A DNA stretch of 54,195 nucleotides from Psychroflexus sp. MES1-P1E (lineage in GTDB: Bacteria; Bacteroidota; Bacteroidia; Flavobacteriales; Flavobacteriaceae), in NCBI RefSeq assembly GCF_002836055.1, contig NZ_PJBS01000312.1, positions 1 through 54,195 of the forward strand, given 5' to 3'. Below are positions 46,924-54,195 of this stretch, piece by piece; the stretch's first letter is position 1; every line of letters begins with the position of its first letter. A model generated the notes under the pieces. That model saw nothing but the letters and a program-made list of their open reading frames with translations. It ran no database searches and was not told the DNA's origin. A program made the translations under genes and the position numbers.

Positions 46924-46992
46924 GAAAAAAATAAAAATACAAGTTTACATATATATTCCATAAAAAAACGAACATCTTCTTATAGTCTTCTT

Positions 46993-47000
46993 TATTTTTG
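46993..47000 (+). promoter_or_regulatory. Candidate -7 box TATTTTTG before the DUF1456 gene
   Basis: It fits TAnnTTTG and gives a leader of about 57 bases, which contains an AGAAGGAGA stretch that could act as a ribosome-binding site some 25 bases before the ATG. Confidence 0.4.
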
Positions 47001-47061
47001 ACAACTAGTATATAACAAGTATAAGAGAAGGAGACTTCCTAGCTTATTTAAATGATGAATT

Positions 47062-47523
47062 ATGACCACTAATGATATTTTGAGAAGATTACGTTATACA
47101 TTCGATTATTCCGATTCTAAAATGATGTCTCTTTTTGCCATGGGGAGCAAAGAAGTCACTAGGGCAGAAGTGAGCGATTGGTTGAAGGATGAGGAAGATG
47201 AGGCTTACGTGGAAATGGAAGATAAGATGCTTGCCATCTTCTTAAATGGACTTATTGTTGATAAACGAGGAAAAAAAGAGGGACCTCAACCAGAGCTGGA
47301 AACTTTTTTGAATAATAACGATGTGCTAAAAAAACTGAAAATAGCGTTTCAACTAAAGTCAGACGAGATTATAGAGCTTTATCAATTAGCAGGAAAAAAA
47401 GTGAGTAAGCATGAGTTAAGTGCTTTTTTAAGGAGACCTACTCAACCTCAATACAGAGAACTTATGGACCAATACTTAAGAAATTTTCTCTATGGGCTTC
47501 AATTAAAGCACAGAAACTCTTAA
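47062..47523 (+). CDS. DUF1456-family (YehS-like) protein
   Basis: A 153-residue cytosolic protein made of two similar halves of about 65 residues. Each starts with a helix like DILRRLRYTFDYSDSKMM / DVLKKLKIAFQLKSDEII and continues into EVTRAEVSDWLKDEED / KVSKHELSAFLRRPTQ. This internal duplication is the DUF1456 pattern. The function is unknown. It stands alone between the Crp/Fnr gene and the converging dinB gene. Confidence 0.9.
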   Translation: MTTNDILRRLRYTFDYSDSKMMSLFAMGSKEVTRAEVSDWLKDEEDEAYVEMEDKMLAIFLNGLIVDKRGKKEGPQPELETFLNNNDVLKKLKIAFQLKSDEIIELYQLAGKKVSKHELSAFLRRPTQPQYRELMDQYLRNFLYGLQLKHRNS

Positions 47524-47532
47524 TTATAAGAA

Positions 47533-48069
47533 CTAAAGAAGAGCAGATTTCGCCTCACCATCTTCTATTTTAAGACTACTTACAGTAACGAGAAGTTGTC
47601 CAATATGACGTTGACTATGCTCAGCAGCATGAAATAAGATTCCAATAAGGGTGGAGGGTAATCCTTGTCTGCCAACACTTCGCTTACTGGTTAAATCCGT
47701 ATGGTGAAGTTTTTTAAAATAGTCTATCGCCTTTTCCACTTTAGTATCGAAGTTACGACACAGGGAATCTATTGTAATTTCAGCATTAGGGACATCTTCA
47801 TTTTCTAATTCCTTAAATTGAACTTCAGATAAACTTTTTTCTTGAGCGTAGGATAGCATTCTGTCTAAAACTCCGGTGATATGCTGAAGGTGAAATCCAA
47901 CACTTGCTCTACTATGAGGCGTTGTCCACAGCAAGGTTTCATCAAATGACTCAGTATATTTGTAGGCTTCTAGTTTGGATTGTAATAAGGCATGAGCAGC
48001 AGGCTGTAATAAATCTGGAACACCTTCAATAGAGCCCCTAAGCCAATATTCTGGAGGAGCCTTATCCAT
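47533..48069 (-). CDS. DinB-family metal-binding protein
   Basis: A four-helix DinB/YfiT-like protein of 178 residues. The metal-binding histidines are visible as [16 protein letters not shown] (first site, residue about 57) and [14 protein letters not shown] (last site, residue about 147). Many members are thiol-dependent transferases; the substrate here is unknown. The start overlaps the end of the VF530 gene by eight bases, so it is third in the rhlE transcription unit. Confidence 0.9.
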   Translation of the reverse strand: MDKAPPEYWLRGSIEGVPDLLQPAAHALLQSKLEAYKYTESFDETLLWTTPHSRASVGFHLQHITGVLDRMLSYAQEKSLSEVQFKELENEDVPNAEITIDSLCRNFDTKVEKAIDYFKKLHHTDLTSKRSVGRQGLPSTLIGILFHAAEHSQRHIGQLLVTVSSLKIEDGEAKSALL

Positions 48070-48289
48070 TAATTTCTCTTTGAAACTTTAGATATAATCC
48101 CTCTACTTTAGTTCTTGCCCAAGGGGTTTTACGAAGAAACTTAAGGCTAGATTTTACAGAAGGATTTTCTTTAAAACACCGTATGTTGATAGTCACTCCA
48201 AGGTAATCCCAGCCATAAAAAGCTTCCAAATCGGTTAAGATTTGTTCTAAAGTAATGCCGTGCAAAGGGTTATTCTTTTGAACGCTCAT
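48062..48289 (-). CDS. VF530-family DNA-binding protein
   Basis: A 75-residue protein of the VF530 (DUF2132) family. The signature [20 protein letters not shown] (residues 7-26) is followed by [19 protein letters not shown] and a final [13 protein letters not shown]. The family type protein from Vibrio was reported to bind DNA. It lies 18 bases after rhlE, which suggests a role in nucleic-acid handling with the helicase. Confidence 0.92.
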   Translation of the reverse strand: MSVQKNNPLHGITLEQILTDLEAFYGWDYLGVTINIRCFKENPSVKSSLKFLRKTPWARTKVEGLYLKFQREING

Positions 48290-48307
48290 GTTTCCCTTTT
48301 TTGAAGT

Positions 48308-49579
48308 TTATCGCCTTGGTTTGTTTGAGCTTTGCCTAGAGCTACTAGATTTCTCTCTTTGAGGTCTATTAGATTCTCCAGAACGAGAATTGGATTGTGG
48401 TTTTCTTCCGCGTTGCTGAGGATTAAAGGGTTTGGTGGAAGCGTTAGGGTCTGGCTCAAAACCTTCAATAATATCCATAGGAATTTTATCACCAATTAAT
48501 TTTTCAATATCTTTTAGAAATACGGTTTCGTCGGCACTTACAAGAGAAACGGCAAGTCCACTAGCACCTGCTCTTCCTGTTCTCCCAATTCTATGCACGT
48601 AATCTTCAGATACATTAGGTAATTCAAAATTGACCACATAAGGTAATAATGGAATATCTAATCCACGAGAAGCGATATCTGTGGCTACTAATACTTTTAC
48701 ACTACCACTTTTAAAACCCGCTAAAGCTTTGGTTCTAGCACCTTGGCTTTTATTACCATGAATAGCAGCAGCTCCTATTTTAGCAGCTTCCAATTTTTTA
48801 GCTAACTTATTAGCGCCGTGTTTAGTTCTTGAAAACACAAGAACTTGCTCCCAATTCCCCTCAGAAATTAATTTTATCAACAAGTCTGTCTTTTTTTCTT
48901 TAGCAACGCGATAGACTTGCTGCTCAATAGCTTCCACAGTTGTATTTTCAGGAGTGGATTCTACGGACACAGGGTTTTTCAAAAACTCACTCGCTAGCGA
49001 TCTTATTTCTCTAGAAAATGTTGCAGAGAACAGTAGAGTTTGTCTCTGTTTTGGAATAAGTTTCATTATTTTTTTGATATCTCTTAAAAAGCCCATGTCA
49101 AGCATACGGTCTGCTTCATCCAAAACTAGGATTTCAACTTTTGCTAGAGATAATAAACCCTGATTGTTCAAATCTATAAGTCGACCTGGAGTCGCCACTA
49201 AAACATCTACTCCATTTCGAAGGGTAGACACTTGAGACTTTTGATTGACACCACCAAAAATAACGGTAGATCTCAAATCAACAAATTTCCCATAGTCTTT
49301 TACGCTTTGATGAACTTGGGCAGCCAACTCTCGGGTTGGCGTCAAAATTAATGCACGTACAGGTCTATTTCTTAAGGGTGGTGTTTGAGATAGCAATTGG
49401 AGTAGAGGTAAAGTAAAACCTGCGGTTTTACCCGTCCCTGTTTGGGCAGACGCCAAAACATCTTTCCCTTCCAATACTGCAGGGATCGATTTTTCTTGAA
49501 TAGGTGTTGGGGTATCATAGCCTTGTGAGCTTACAGCTTTTACAAGGGCTTCAGAGAGTCCTAATGACTTAAATAACAT
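48308..49579 (-). CDS. rhlE: DEAD-box RNA helicase RhlE
   Basis: An ATP-dependent RNA helicase of 423 residues. All core motifs are present: Q motif ([14 protein letters not shown]), motif [14 protein letters not shown] (about residues 43-55), motif Ib ATPGR, motif II DEAD ([13 protein letters not shown]), motif III SAT and motif [12 protein letters not shown]. The C-terminal 45 residues form a basic, Ser/Arg/Gln-rich disordered tail, as in RhlE proteins that bind rRNA and act in cold adaptation or ribosome assembly. The messenger leader carries an extended hairpin (49594-49624). Confidence 0.95.
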   Translation of the reverse strand: MLFKSLGLSEALVKAVSSQGYDTPTPIQEKSIPAVLEGKDVLASAQTGTGKTAGFTLPLLQLLSQTPPLRNRPVRALILTPTRELAAQVHQSVKDYGKFVDLRSTVIFGGVNQKSQVSTLRNGVDVLVATPGRLIDLNNQGLLSLAKVEILVLDEADRMLDMGFLRDIKKIMKLIPKQRQTLLFSATFSREIRSLASEFLKNPVSVESTPENTTVEAIEQQVYRVAKEKKTDLLIKLISEGNWEQVLVFSRTKHGANKLAKKLEAAKIGAAAIHGNKSQGARTKALAGFKSGSVKVLVATDIASRGLDIPLLPYVVNFELPNVSEDYVHRIGRTGRAGASGLAVSLVSADETVFLKDIEKLIGDKIPMDIIEGFEPDPNASTKPFNPQQRGRKPQSNSRSGESNRPQREKSSSSRQSSNKPRR

Positions 49580-49593
49580 AGAGTGTTTTTTTG

Positions 49594-49624
49594 AAATGAC
49601 AATCTATAGGATTATAGGTCATTT
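49594..49624 (-). ncRNA. Hairpin in the rhlE messenger leader
   Basis: AAATGAC / GTCATTT (7 bp) and CTATA / TATAG (5 bp) stack with a 3-base bulge and a 4-base loop. The stem lies between the -7 box (49638-49645) and the rhlE start, so it would be within the leader. The lack of a T run argues against a terminator. Confidence 0.6.
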
Positions 49625-49637
49625 ATATAATTATTTG

Positions 49638-49645
49638 CAAAGGTA
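49638..49645 (-). promoter_or_regulatory. Candidate -7 box TACCTTTG of rhlE
   Basis: It fits TAnnTTTG on the minus strand, with a TTTG about 15 bases upstream, somewhat close for a -33 element. The predicted leader is about 50 bases and includes the hairpin. Confidence 0.55.
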
Positions 49646-49821
49646 CGTTTTAATCCTGCGCAAAAGAATTATTCATAAAATCTGCTTAGTTTTTATAAAA
49701 CAAACCACAAATTAGAGTAATTTTAATCTTGTCTGCAATGTTATTTTAATCCTTTTTATTTTCTTAGATCCACCCGCTAAAAATACACAGGTGGCTTTAA
49801 TAAAAATTGACTTGCGGTGTC

Positions 49822-50709
49822 TTACCAATCTATAAAGGAAACTCCAAGACCAATGGTCGTTTGCTTGTGATTATAATCGATAAGGGTTTCTCCATAACCT
49901 GTAAATACTTGTAAGTGAAGTCTAAGATTAGATTTTACAGAATATAAATAGTTAACCTCCAAGCTCCCTCGGTTTTCATCAAAATCCATTGTATTTCTTC
50001 CAATAACTAATACGCTATGTTTATTTATATTATATATAAAAGTGGCTTCCAGACGACCTATATAACTTTCTATAGAAGGGTTGTCGTCTTTGTCTGAATT
50101 TTCTATTCTTATCCATGGTCTTAGGTACATTTGAAAGTTATCTCTTTCGAAAGCTGCATGGAATATGAATCTATTCCAGCTTCTAGATCTCGGTAAATCT
50201 CTACCATTGGATTGATGATTTAAGGCAAAACCAGCCATTCTTAAATTCAGCCCAAATAGAGTGATGTTGAGAGGGAAGTTGACAATAAGTTCAGGCTCAT
50301 AATTTAATTCTCTAAAAGGTCTTGAGATGGGGTCGTTGTAAACTTGCCAATTTGCTAATTGAGTGTAACCTAACCAGATATCACCATGACCGAATAAAAA
50401 GGATTGAATGAGCTTAGTTTTTAAACTCAATTGAAATTTGGCTTCTATTTGATTATAATTTTCAGGGTCTTCAAAACTATTATCTGGGTTTTCACTTTGT
50501 GGTAATTCGTTCGGGTTATTGGACCAGCGTGTGGGTAAAACATACACTGGATTGTAATAAGTTAATTTAAAGGTCCCATTTTTATCTTCATCATCTAACT
50601 CCCAGCGCTCTGACATGCTTTTTGTAATGACCTTATCCTCTCCAAATATGGATTGAGAATGGCCAATTTGAAATGCAAAAATAAATAATATAAGAATTTG
50701 AGTTTTCAT
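49822..50709 (-). CDS. pldA: Outer-membrane phospholipase A
   Basis: A beta-barrel enzyme that hydrolyses acyl chains of phospholipids in the outer leaflet. The OMPLA catalytic motif is NHQSNG (His and Ser, about residue 176), with the Asn of the triad in RSRSWNRF. The protein ends in aromatic FIDW. A signal peptide (MKTQILILFIFAFQIGHSQ) begins at ATG 50709. The frame is open from 50730, but a TATATTTG -7 box at 50728-50735 overlaps that ATG, so 50709 is preferred. About 295 residues. Confidence 0.92.
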   Translation of the reverse strand: MKTQILILFIFAFQIGHSQSIFGEDKVITKSMSERWELDDEDKNGTFKLTYYNPVYVLPTRWSNNPNELPQSENPDNSFEDPENYNQIEAKFQLSLKTKLIQSFLFGHGDIWLGYTQLANWQVYNDPISRPFRELNYEPELIVNFPLNITLFGLNLRMAGFALNHQSNGRDLPRSRSWNRFIFHAAFERDNFQMYLRPWIRIENSDKDDNPSIESYIGRLEATFIYNINKHSVLVIGRNTMDFDENRGSLEVNYLYSVKSNLRLHLQVFTGYGETLIDYNHKQTTIGLGVSFIDW

Positions 50710-50727
50710 TGAAGCTAGTGTCAAACA

Positions 50728-50735
50728 CAAATATA
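50728..50735 (-). promoter_or_regulatory. Candidate -7 box TATATTTG of pldA
   Basis: It fits TAnnTTTG on the minus strand and decides the pldA start, because transcription would begin near 50723, downstream of the first in-frame ATG. Confidence 0.5.
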
Positions 50736-50807
50736 AGTTAAGCTCACTTTATATTAAGTTTCAAGTGGATGTTTTCAGGATAATACACATTAAAATATAT
50801 TGCATTT

Positions 50808-51658
50808 TTAATATTTTTTGTATTCATCCAGCTTCATTTCCAAAAGAGGAAGCGAACTTGGATTTTGGATATCCTTGTAAGACGACATTTTTTCTTTTAA
50901 AATTTCAGCAACCAATAGCCTAGCTTGATCTTTATGATTTGAAGGGATGACATACCATGGAGCACTTTTTGTATAAGTTTTACTAATAGCTTTCTCTTAG
51001 TTTAGACTATAGTTCTCCCACAATTTGCGCTCTTCTATATCTTCAGGGGCGATTTTCCAATTTTTGTCTGGCTTATTTAATCTTCTCAAGAGTCTATGTT
51101 TTTGTTCCTCTATAGAAATGTGCAAATAAAATTTAAAGATGATACACTCATTGCTACTGATAGTATTTTAAAATTTTTAGTTTGCTGAATTCTTTTGGTC
51201 CTAAACTCTTCAGTTATGTTTTCAATAAAGTTGATGTATGGATTGTTTTCATGGAGAATAATTTCTGGATGAACTCTTGAAATAATAATATTTTCGTAAT
51301 GTGTCCGATTGAAGACAGCATACCCTCCACGAGCAGGCAAAGCTTTATAATGTCTCCAAATGAAATCATGCTTAAGTTCTTGTGATGTGGGTTTTTTGAA
51401 ACTGTGAGCGATAATCTCTCTAATGTTGAAGTCTTAAAACACCTGACGAATTAAGCTATCTTTTCCTGAAGTATCCATGCCTTGTATACAAACAAGTACA
51501 AAATATTTTCCGTGAGCTTAAAGTATATTCTGCAAACCACCCAATTCCCTCCTAACCTTTTTCATTTTTTTATTTCCTTTTTTTGCAGTTAAAGCAGCGG
51601 GGGTTTTTCTTAAATTTATCTTTGAAGTGACTTAAAATTCGATTGCTTTTTTGGTCAT
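50808..51658 (-). pseudogene. ppk2: Decayed polyphosphate kinase 2
   Basis: The translated minus strand is recognisable PPK2 throughout: MTKKAIEF-stop, KVRRELGGLQNIL-stop-AHGKYFVLVC, Walker A region CIQGMDTSGKDSLIRQVF-stop-DFN, then HDFIWRHYKALPARGG and NRTHYENIIISRVHPE. A frameshift falls near 51150, then FYLHISIEEQKHRLLRRL, KPDKNWKIAPEDIEERKLW, ENYSLN-stop-EKA and SAPWYVIPSNHKDQ. That is at least four in-frame stops and one frameshift, so it cannot be functional. An intact gene would make about 280 residues and exchange phosphate between polyphosphate and nucleotides. Confidence 0.92.
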
Positions 51659-51821
51659 TAGACCAAGTTTTAAATGCAATTAAATATAGAATTTCTATTT
51701 GTAAAACTGGGGTAGATAAATCTATTGGCTTATGTTCGGTATTAAATCAAGGCTTTCTTCTTCATCTAATGGGCCAAGCTATAACTTAAACTTAAGAATA
51801 AATCCTGGAATTTAATTAAAT

Positions 51822-51893
51822 TCGTTATATGTATCGAATAATTAATAATTCGATACATATAACGAATAACTAGTAATCCGATGTATATATCGA
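51822..51893 (+). promoter_or_regulatory. Three palindromic operators at a 28-bp period
   Basis: Sites TCGTTATATGTATCGA (51822), TCGATACATATAACGA (51850) and CCGATGTATATATCGA (51878) start exactly 28 bases apart. The first two are exact inverted copies of each other, so 51821-51839 and 51848-51866 form a perfect 19-bp inverted repeat. The 12-base spacers are also alike (ATAATTAATAAT, ATAACTAGTAAT). The third site touches the -7 box, where the -33 element would lie, so binding there should block transcription. The helix-turn-helix of SatD just downstream is the obvious candidate binder. Confidence 0.85.
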
Positions 51894-51894
51894 A

Positions 51895-51902
51895 TATTTT
51901 TG
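51895..51902 (+). promoter_or_regulatory. -7 box TATTTTTG of the satD operon
   Basis: It fits TAnnTTTG and lies one base after the third palindromic site. Transcription would begin near 51907, giving a leader of about 24 bases before the ATG at 51931. Confidence 0.6.
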
Positions 51903-51930
51903 TATTTTTATAGGGTTCAAACTAATTTTT

Positions 51931-52530
51931 ATGATAGCTGTAATCACTGGAGACATCATTAATTCTAGAGAAGGTAAAGCTTTAGAGTGGCTTGAGTCTT
52001 TAAAGAAGGCTTTGAATCGGTATGGAAATTCTTCTGAAGACTGGGAAGTTTATAGAGGAGATAGCTTTCAATTAAAGACCAACATAGAATCCAGTTTAGA
52101 AGCTTGCTTATACATTAAAGCTTGCATTAAACAATTTAGTGCTCTAGATGTAAGATTGGCTATAGGCATAGGAAATTCAAAAGGGCCTATTGGCAAAATA
52201 ACAGAGGAGCAAGGCGAGGCATTTTACAGGTCGGGTGAGTGTTTTGAAAATTTAAAATCAGATCATTTAGCTATAAATACTGGAGATGAACAACAAGATA
52301 TAATTTTGAATTTAATGCTGGATTTAGGTTTGTTAACCTTCAATGCTTGGTCAAGTGTAGATTCGGTTACTCTTAAAGTTATCTTAGAACATCCAGGCTA
52401 TACTCAAAAGCAAATTGCAGAACTGCTCAAAAAGTCGCCAAGTACATTAAGTTTTACGCTTCAGAAGGCTGGATATAAGGAGATCCAAAGTTTATTGAAG
52501 TATTACAAATCAATTATGTTAAAACAATGA
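51931..52530 (+). CDS. SatD-family protein with C-terminal helix-turn-helix
   Basis: A 199-residue protein of the SatD family, whose function is unknown to me. Residues 1-120 look like a class III nucleotidyl-cyclase fold: ITGDIINSR with Asp8, YRGDSFQL with Asp44, VRLAIGIGNSKG at 74-85 and GEAFYRSGECFENL at 95-108, in the order of the cyclase metal Asp, second Asp, core strand and substrate helix. Residues 148-180 form a helix-turn-helix (YTQKQIAELLKKSPSTLSF). The cyclase resemblance is my inference. It is coupled to the DUF3307 gene by an ATGA overlap and is probably autoregulated through the upstream 28-bp array. Confidence 0.85.
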   Translation: MIAVITGDIINSREGKALEWLESLKKALNRYGNSSEDWEVYRGDSFQLKTNIESSLEACLYIKACIKQFSALDVRLAIGIGNSKGPIGKITEEQGEAFYRSGECFENLKSDHLAINTGDEQQDIILNLMLDLGLLTFNAWSSVDSVTLKVILEHPGYTQKQIAELLKKSPSTLSFTLQKAGYKEIQSLLKYYKSIMLKQ

Positions 52531-53237
52531 CAACGATTTTGCTTCAACTTTTACTAGCACACTTTTTGGGAGATTTTGTCTTGCAAACTACCAAGTGGGT
52601 AAAAGATAAAGAAGAAAAAGGATTAAAGTCTATCTACTTATGGCTGCATATAGGTATTCATTTCCTTTTGATGTTTGTTTTTACAGCCTTCAAGATCAAA
52701 TTAATTCCAGTCCTCGTAGTTATAGGATTAAGTCATTTAATCATAGATGTCATTAAAATTAAACTAAAGCATCGCTTACCGGCTTCCTCTCTTTTTTTTG
52801 GAGATCAATTGTTGCATCTTCTTATTCTTGTAGGGGCACTAGGGATTTATTTTGATATCAATTGGATTTGCTTTTTAAATCCTTCAGAACAATGGATGAT
52901 ATGGATTTTAGCTTTTATAATGCTTACTTCCGTATCTGCTGTTATTTTGAAAGTAGCTTTATCTAAATGGGATCTCAAAACCTTTGATGGTGAAGCTCTG
53001 GAGAAGGCAGGCTTATACATAGGGATCTTAGAACGTTTATTCATTTTTGGATTTGTAGTTATGGAGTATTGGGCTGGTATAGGGTTTTTGATTGCAGCTA
53101 AATCTATATTTCGCTTTAGCGATCTATCTAGATCTAAGGACAGAAAGCTAACAGAATATGTGCTTATTGGGACCTTGTTGAGTTACGGACTCGCTATTAT
53201 TATTGCCTTAGGAGCTTTATGGGCTCTTCGGTTGTAG
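52527..53237 (+). CDS. DUF3307 membrane protein
   Basis: A 236-residue protein with six or seven hydrophobic helices. Polar residues recur in or beside the first helices: H12-x3-D16, H41-x3-H45, H70-x3-D74 and D93-Q94-x2-H97. This spacing resembles intramembrane metal-dependent hydrolases, but that is inference. The C-terminal half has the family block GILERLFIFGF and AAKSIFRFSDLSRSKDRKL, followed by a last helix. The start overlaps the satD stop (ATGA), so the two are made together; the pair recurs as neighbours in relatives as far as I recall. Confidence 0.85.
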   Translation: MTTILLQLLLAHFLGDFVLQTTKWVKDKEEKGLKSIYLWLHIGIHFLLMFVFTAFKIKLIPVLVVIGLSHLIIDVIKIKLKHRLPASSLFFGDQLLHLLILVGALGIYFDINWICFLNPSEQWMIWILAFIMLTSVSAVILKVALSKWDLKTFDGEALEKAGLYIGILERLFIFGFVVMEYWAGIGFLIAAKSIFRFSDLSRSKDRKLTEYVLIGTLLSYGLAIIIALGALWALRL

Positions 53238-53277
53238 TGATTTAAATTTATTGAATTGTTGAACTTAAATCATAGAA

Positions 53278-54057
53278 ATGATGCTTTCAAAAGTTTTGAC
53301 AATTGGTTTGCTGTTTATTGCTCATACAATATCAGCGCAATCAGATCTAGAAGTTTTAGAAAAGTCACCTAGGTATCACGAATGGATAGGATTAGAGAAT
53401 GATGTGCGCACCTTATACATATCCAGAAGTATCCCAAAAAGCAAAGGTAATCCTAGTCATTCACGAAAATAGAGGGCTAAACGACTGGGCAAGACGTTTT
53501 CAGATGAGATGGCTGCCAAGGAATTTATAGCCATAGCTCTAGATTTATTATCCAAGGCTTCAGAAAATATGTCCAAAACCAGCGATTTTTAAAATTCTGA
53601 TCTTGCTCGTAACGCCTTATATGAATTGAACCCAAAGCAGGTGACTTCAGATTTGGATGCTGCCTTCGACTATGCTAAATCTATCCCTGCAGGAAATGGA
53701 GAAGTTTCTGTTGTTGGGTTTTGTTGGGGTGGCTCACAACGTTATAGTTATGCTACTCACAATCCAGATTTAGAAGAGGTTATTGTCTTTTATGGCACTG
53801 CTCCAAAAGATAAAGTAGACTTGGCTAAAATTCAAGTTCCTGTGTACGCATTTTATGGGGGTAACGATGCTAGAGTAAATGCAACAATACCAAAAACAGA
53901 AGAAGGCATGAATCAACTTGGAAATTTTTATGACTATGAAATCTATCTGGGTGGCGGACATGGTTTTATGAGAAGTGGCGTATAACCAGACGCATCTTTA
54001 GAAAATATCCAGGCTAGAGAAAAGGCGTGGAATCGGCTTTTGGAGATTTTAAAATAG
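53278..54057 (+). pseudogene. Decayed dienelactone-hydrolase-family protein
   Basis: It starts with a signal peptide (ending ISAQ) in frame 53278, then loses frame near 53415. The next segment, KVILVIHENRGLNDWARR, is in another frame. A second shift near 53505 leads to SDEMAAKEFIAIALDLLS. In-frame stops follow at 53590 and 53983. The nucleophile motif VVGFCWGGSQ, the acid YGGNDARV and the histidine GGGHGFMRSG are all still legible, as is the C-terminus ENIQAREKAWNRLLEILK. With two frameshifts and two stops it is dead. Confidence 0.9.
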
Positions 54058-54074
54058 GTTTTTAATTAAAATTC

Positions 54075-54195
54075 TTACTTTTTTAAATTTAAATTAAGCC
54101 CTATAAAATTGATTAGTCTTTTTGAAATAAGATACAAACTGTCATAAGACATTGAGGTTTTATGTTTTTTTCTTTTGAAACCTACACCATAATCC
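54075..54195 (-). CDS. Partial reading frame running off the window
   Basis: The minus strand is open from the window edge to a TAA at 54075-54077, about 39 codons, reading DYGVGFKRKKHKTSMSY then SLYLISKRLINFIGL. The composition looks protein-like (basic, helical) but I do not recognise it. It could also be chance or another relic, given the decay next door. Confidence 0.35.
   Translation of the reverse strand, partial: DYGVGFKRKKHKTSMSYDSLYLISKRLINFIGLNLNLKK

Larger units (their letters stand above)
51659..51930. other. Spacer and control region before satD
   Basis: The first 160 bases hold nothing I recognise. The last 110 hold three palindromic sites (51822-51893) and the -7 box of the SatD-DUF3307 operon. 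Confidence 0.75.

Noticed and set aside
51822-51893. A 28-bp repeat array resembling a very short CRISPR
   Set aside because: The spacers are 12 bases and similar to each other, units are palindromic AT-rich sites next to a promoter, and there are no cas genes.

Overview
The window is AT-rich DNA from a member of the Bacteroidota, almost certainly family Flavobacteriaceae. The evidence is a PorT homologue beside ubiE, a TamL-type lipoprotein barrel beside a TrmH-family methylase, an AccD without its zinc ribbon, an ArgF'-type transcarbamylase, promoters of the TAnnTTTG type and few Shine-Dalgarno sites. Several decayed genes and long empty spacers suggest a genome undergoing gene loss; the genus is a guess (something like Psychroflexus is possible). 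I see no rRNA, tRNA, CRISPR array or intact insertion sequence.

Layout. 1-246: a dispersed repeat and two hairpins. 247-9951: housekeeping genes (fbaA-accD, tamL, a TrmH-type methylase, porT-ubiE, trkA-trkH). 10009-14116: a conserved protein of unknown function, an MBL-fold hydrolase, a small membrane protein, and a PQQ-type sugar dehydrogenase paired with a cytochrome c. 14725-45419: an amino-acid island with thrA-thrB-thrC, ilvD-ilvB-ilvN-ilvC-ilvA, an arginine operon (GNAT, argG, argC, proC relic, argD, argF', argB, argE, argH), leuA-leuC-leuD-leuB on the minus strand, an uncharacterised protein, an Lrp/AsnC regulator divergent from asnB, and a flavoprotein. 45541-50709: a DJ-1/PfpI protein with a near-perfect FNR-type box, a Crp/Fnr regulator, a DUF1456 protein, rhlE-VF530-dinB and an outer-membrane phospholipase A. 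50808-54195: two dead genes (ppk2 and a dienelactone hydrolase) flanking an intact SatD-DUF3307 pair, then a partial gene at the window edge.

How the genes work together. The island runs aspartate to threonine (thrABC), threonine to isoleucine and valine (ilvA and ilvBNCD), the ketoisovalerate branch to leucine (leuABCD), glutamate to arginine (arg operon) and aspartate to asparagine (asnB). Two of its spacers carry diverged copies of one repeat element, and a third copy opens the window.

The best candidate for an undescribed system is the SatD-DUF3307 operon. Its SatD protein looks like a nucleotidyl-cyclase-fold domain joined to a helix-turn-helix. Its partner is a membrane protein with paired His/Asp residues in its helices. 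The promoter carries three palindromic 16-bp sites at an exact 28-bp period, the last abutting the -7 box. A second regulatory unit is the TTGAT-N4-ATCAA box at about -41 of the PfpI gene, next to a Crp/Fnr protein whose recognition helix has the E-x-x-S-R pattern of FNR.
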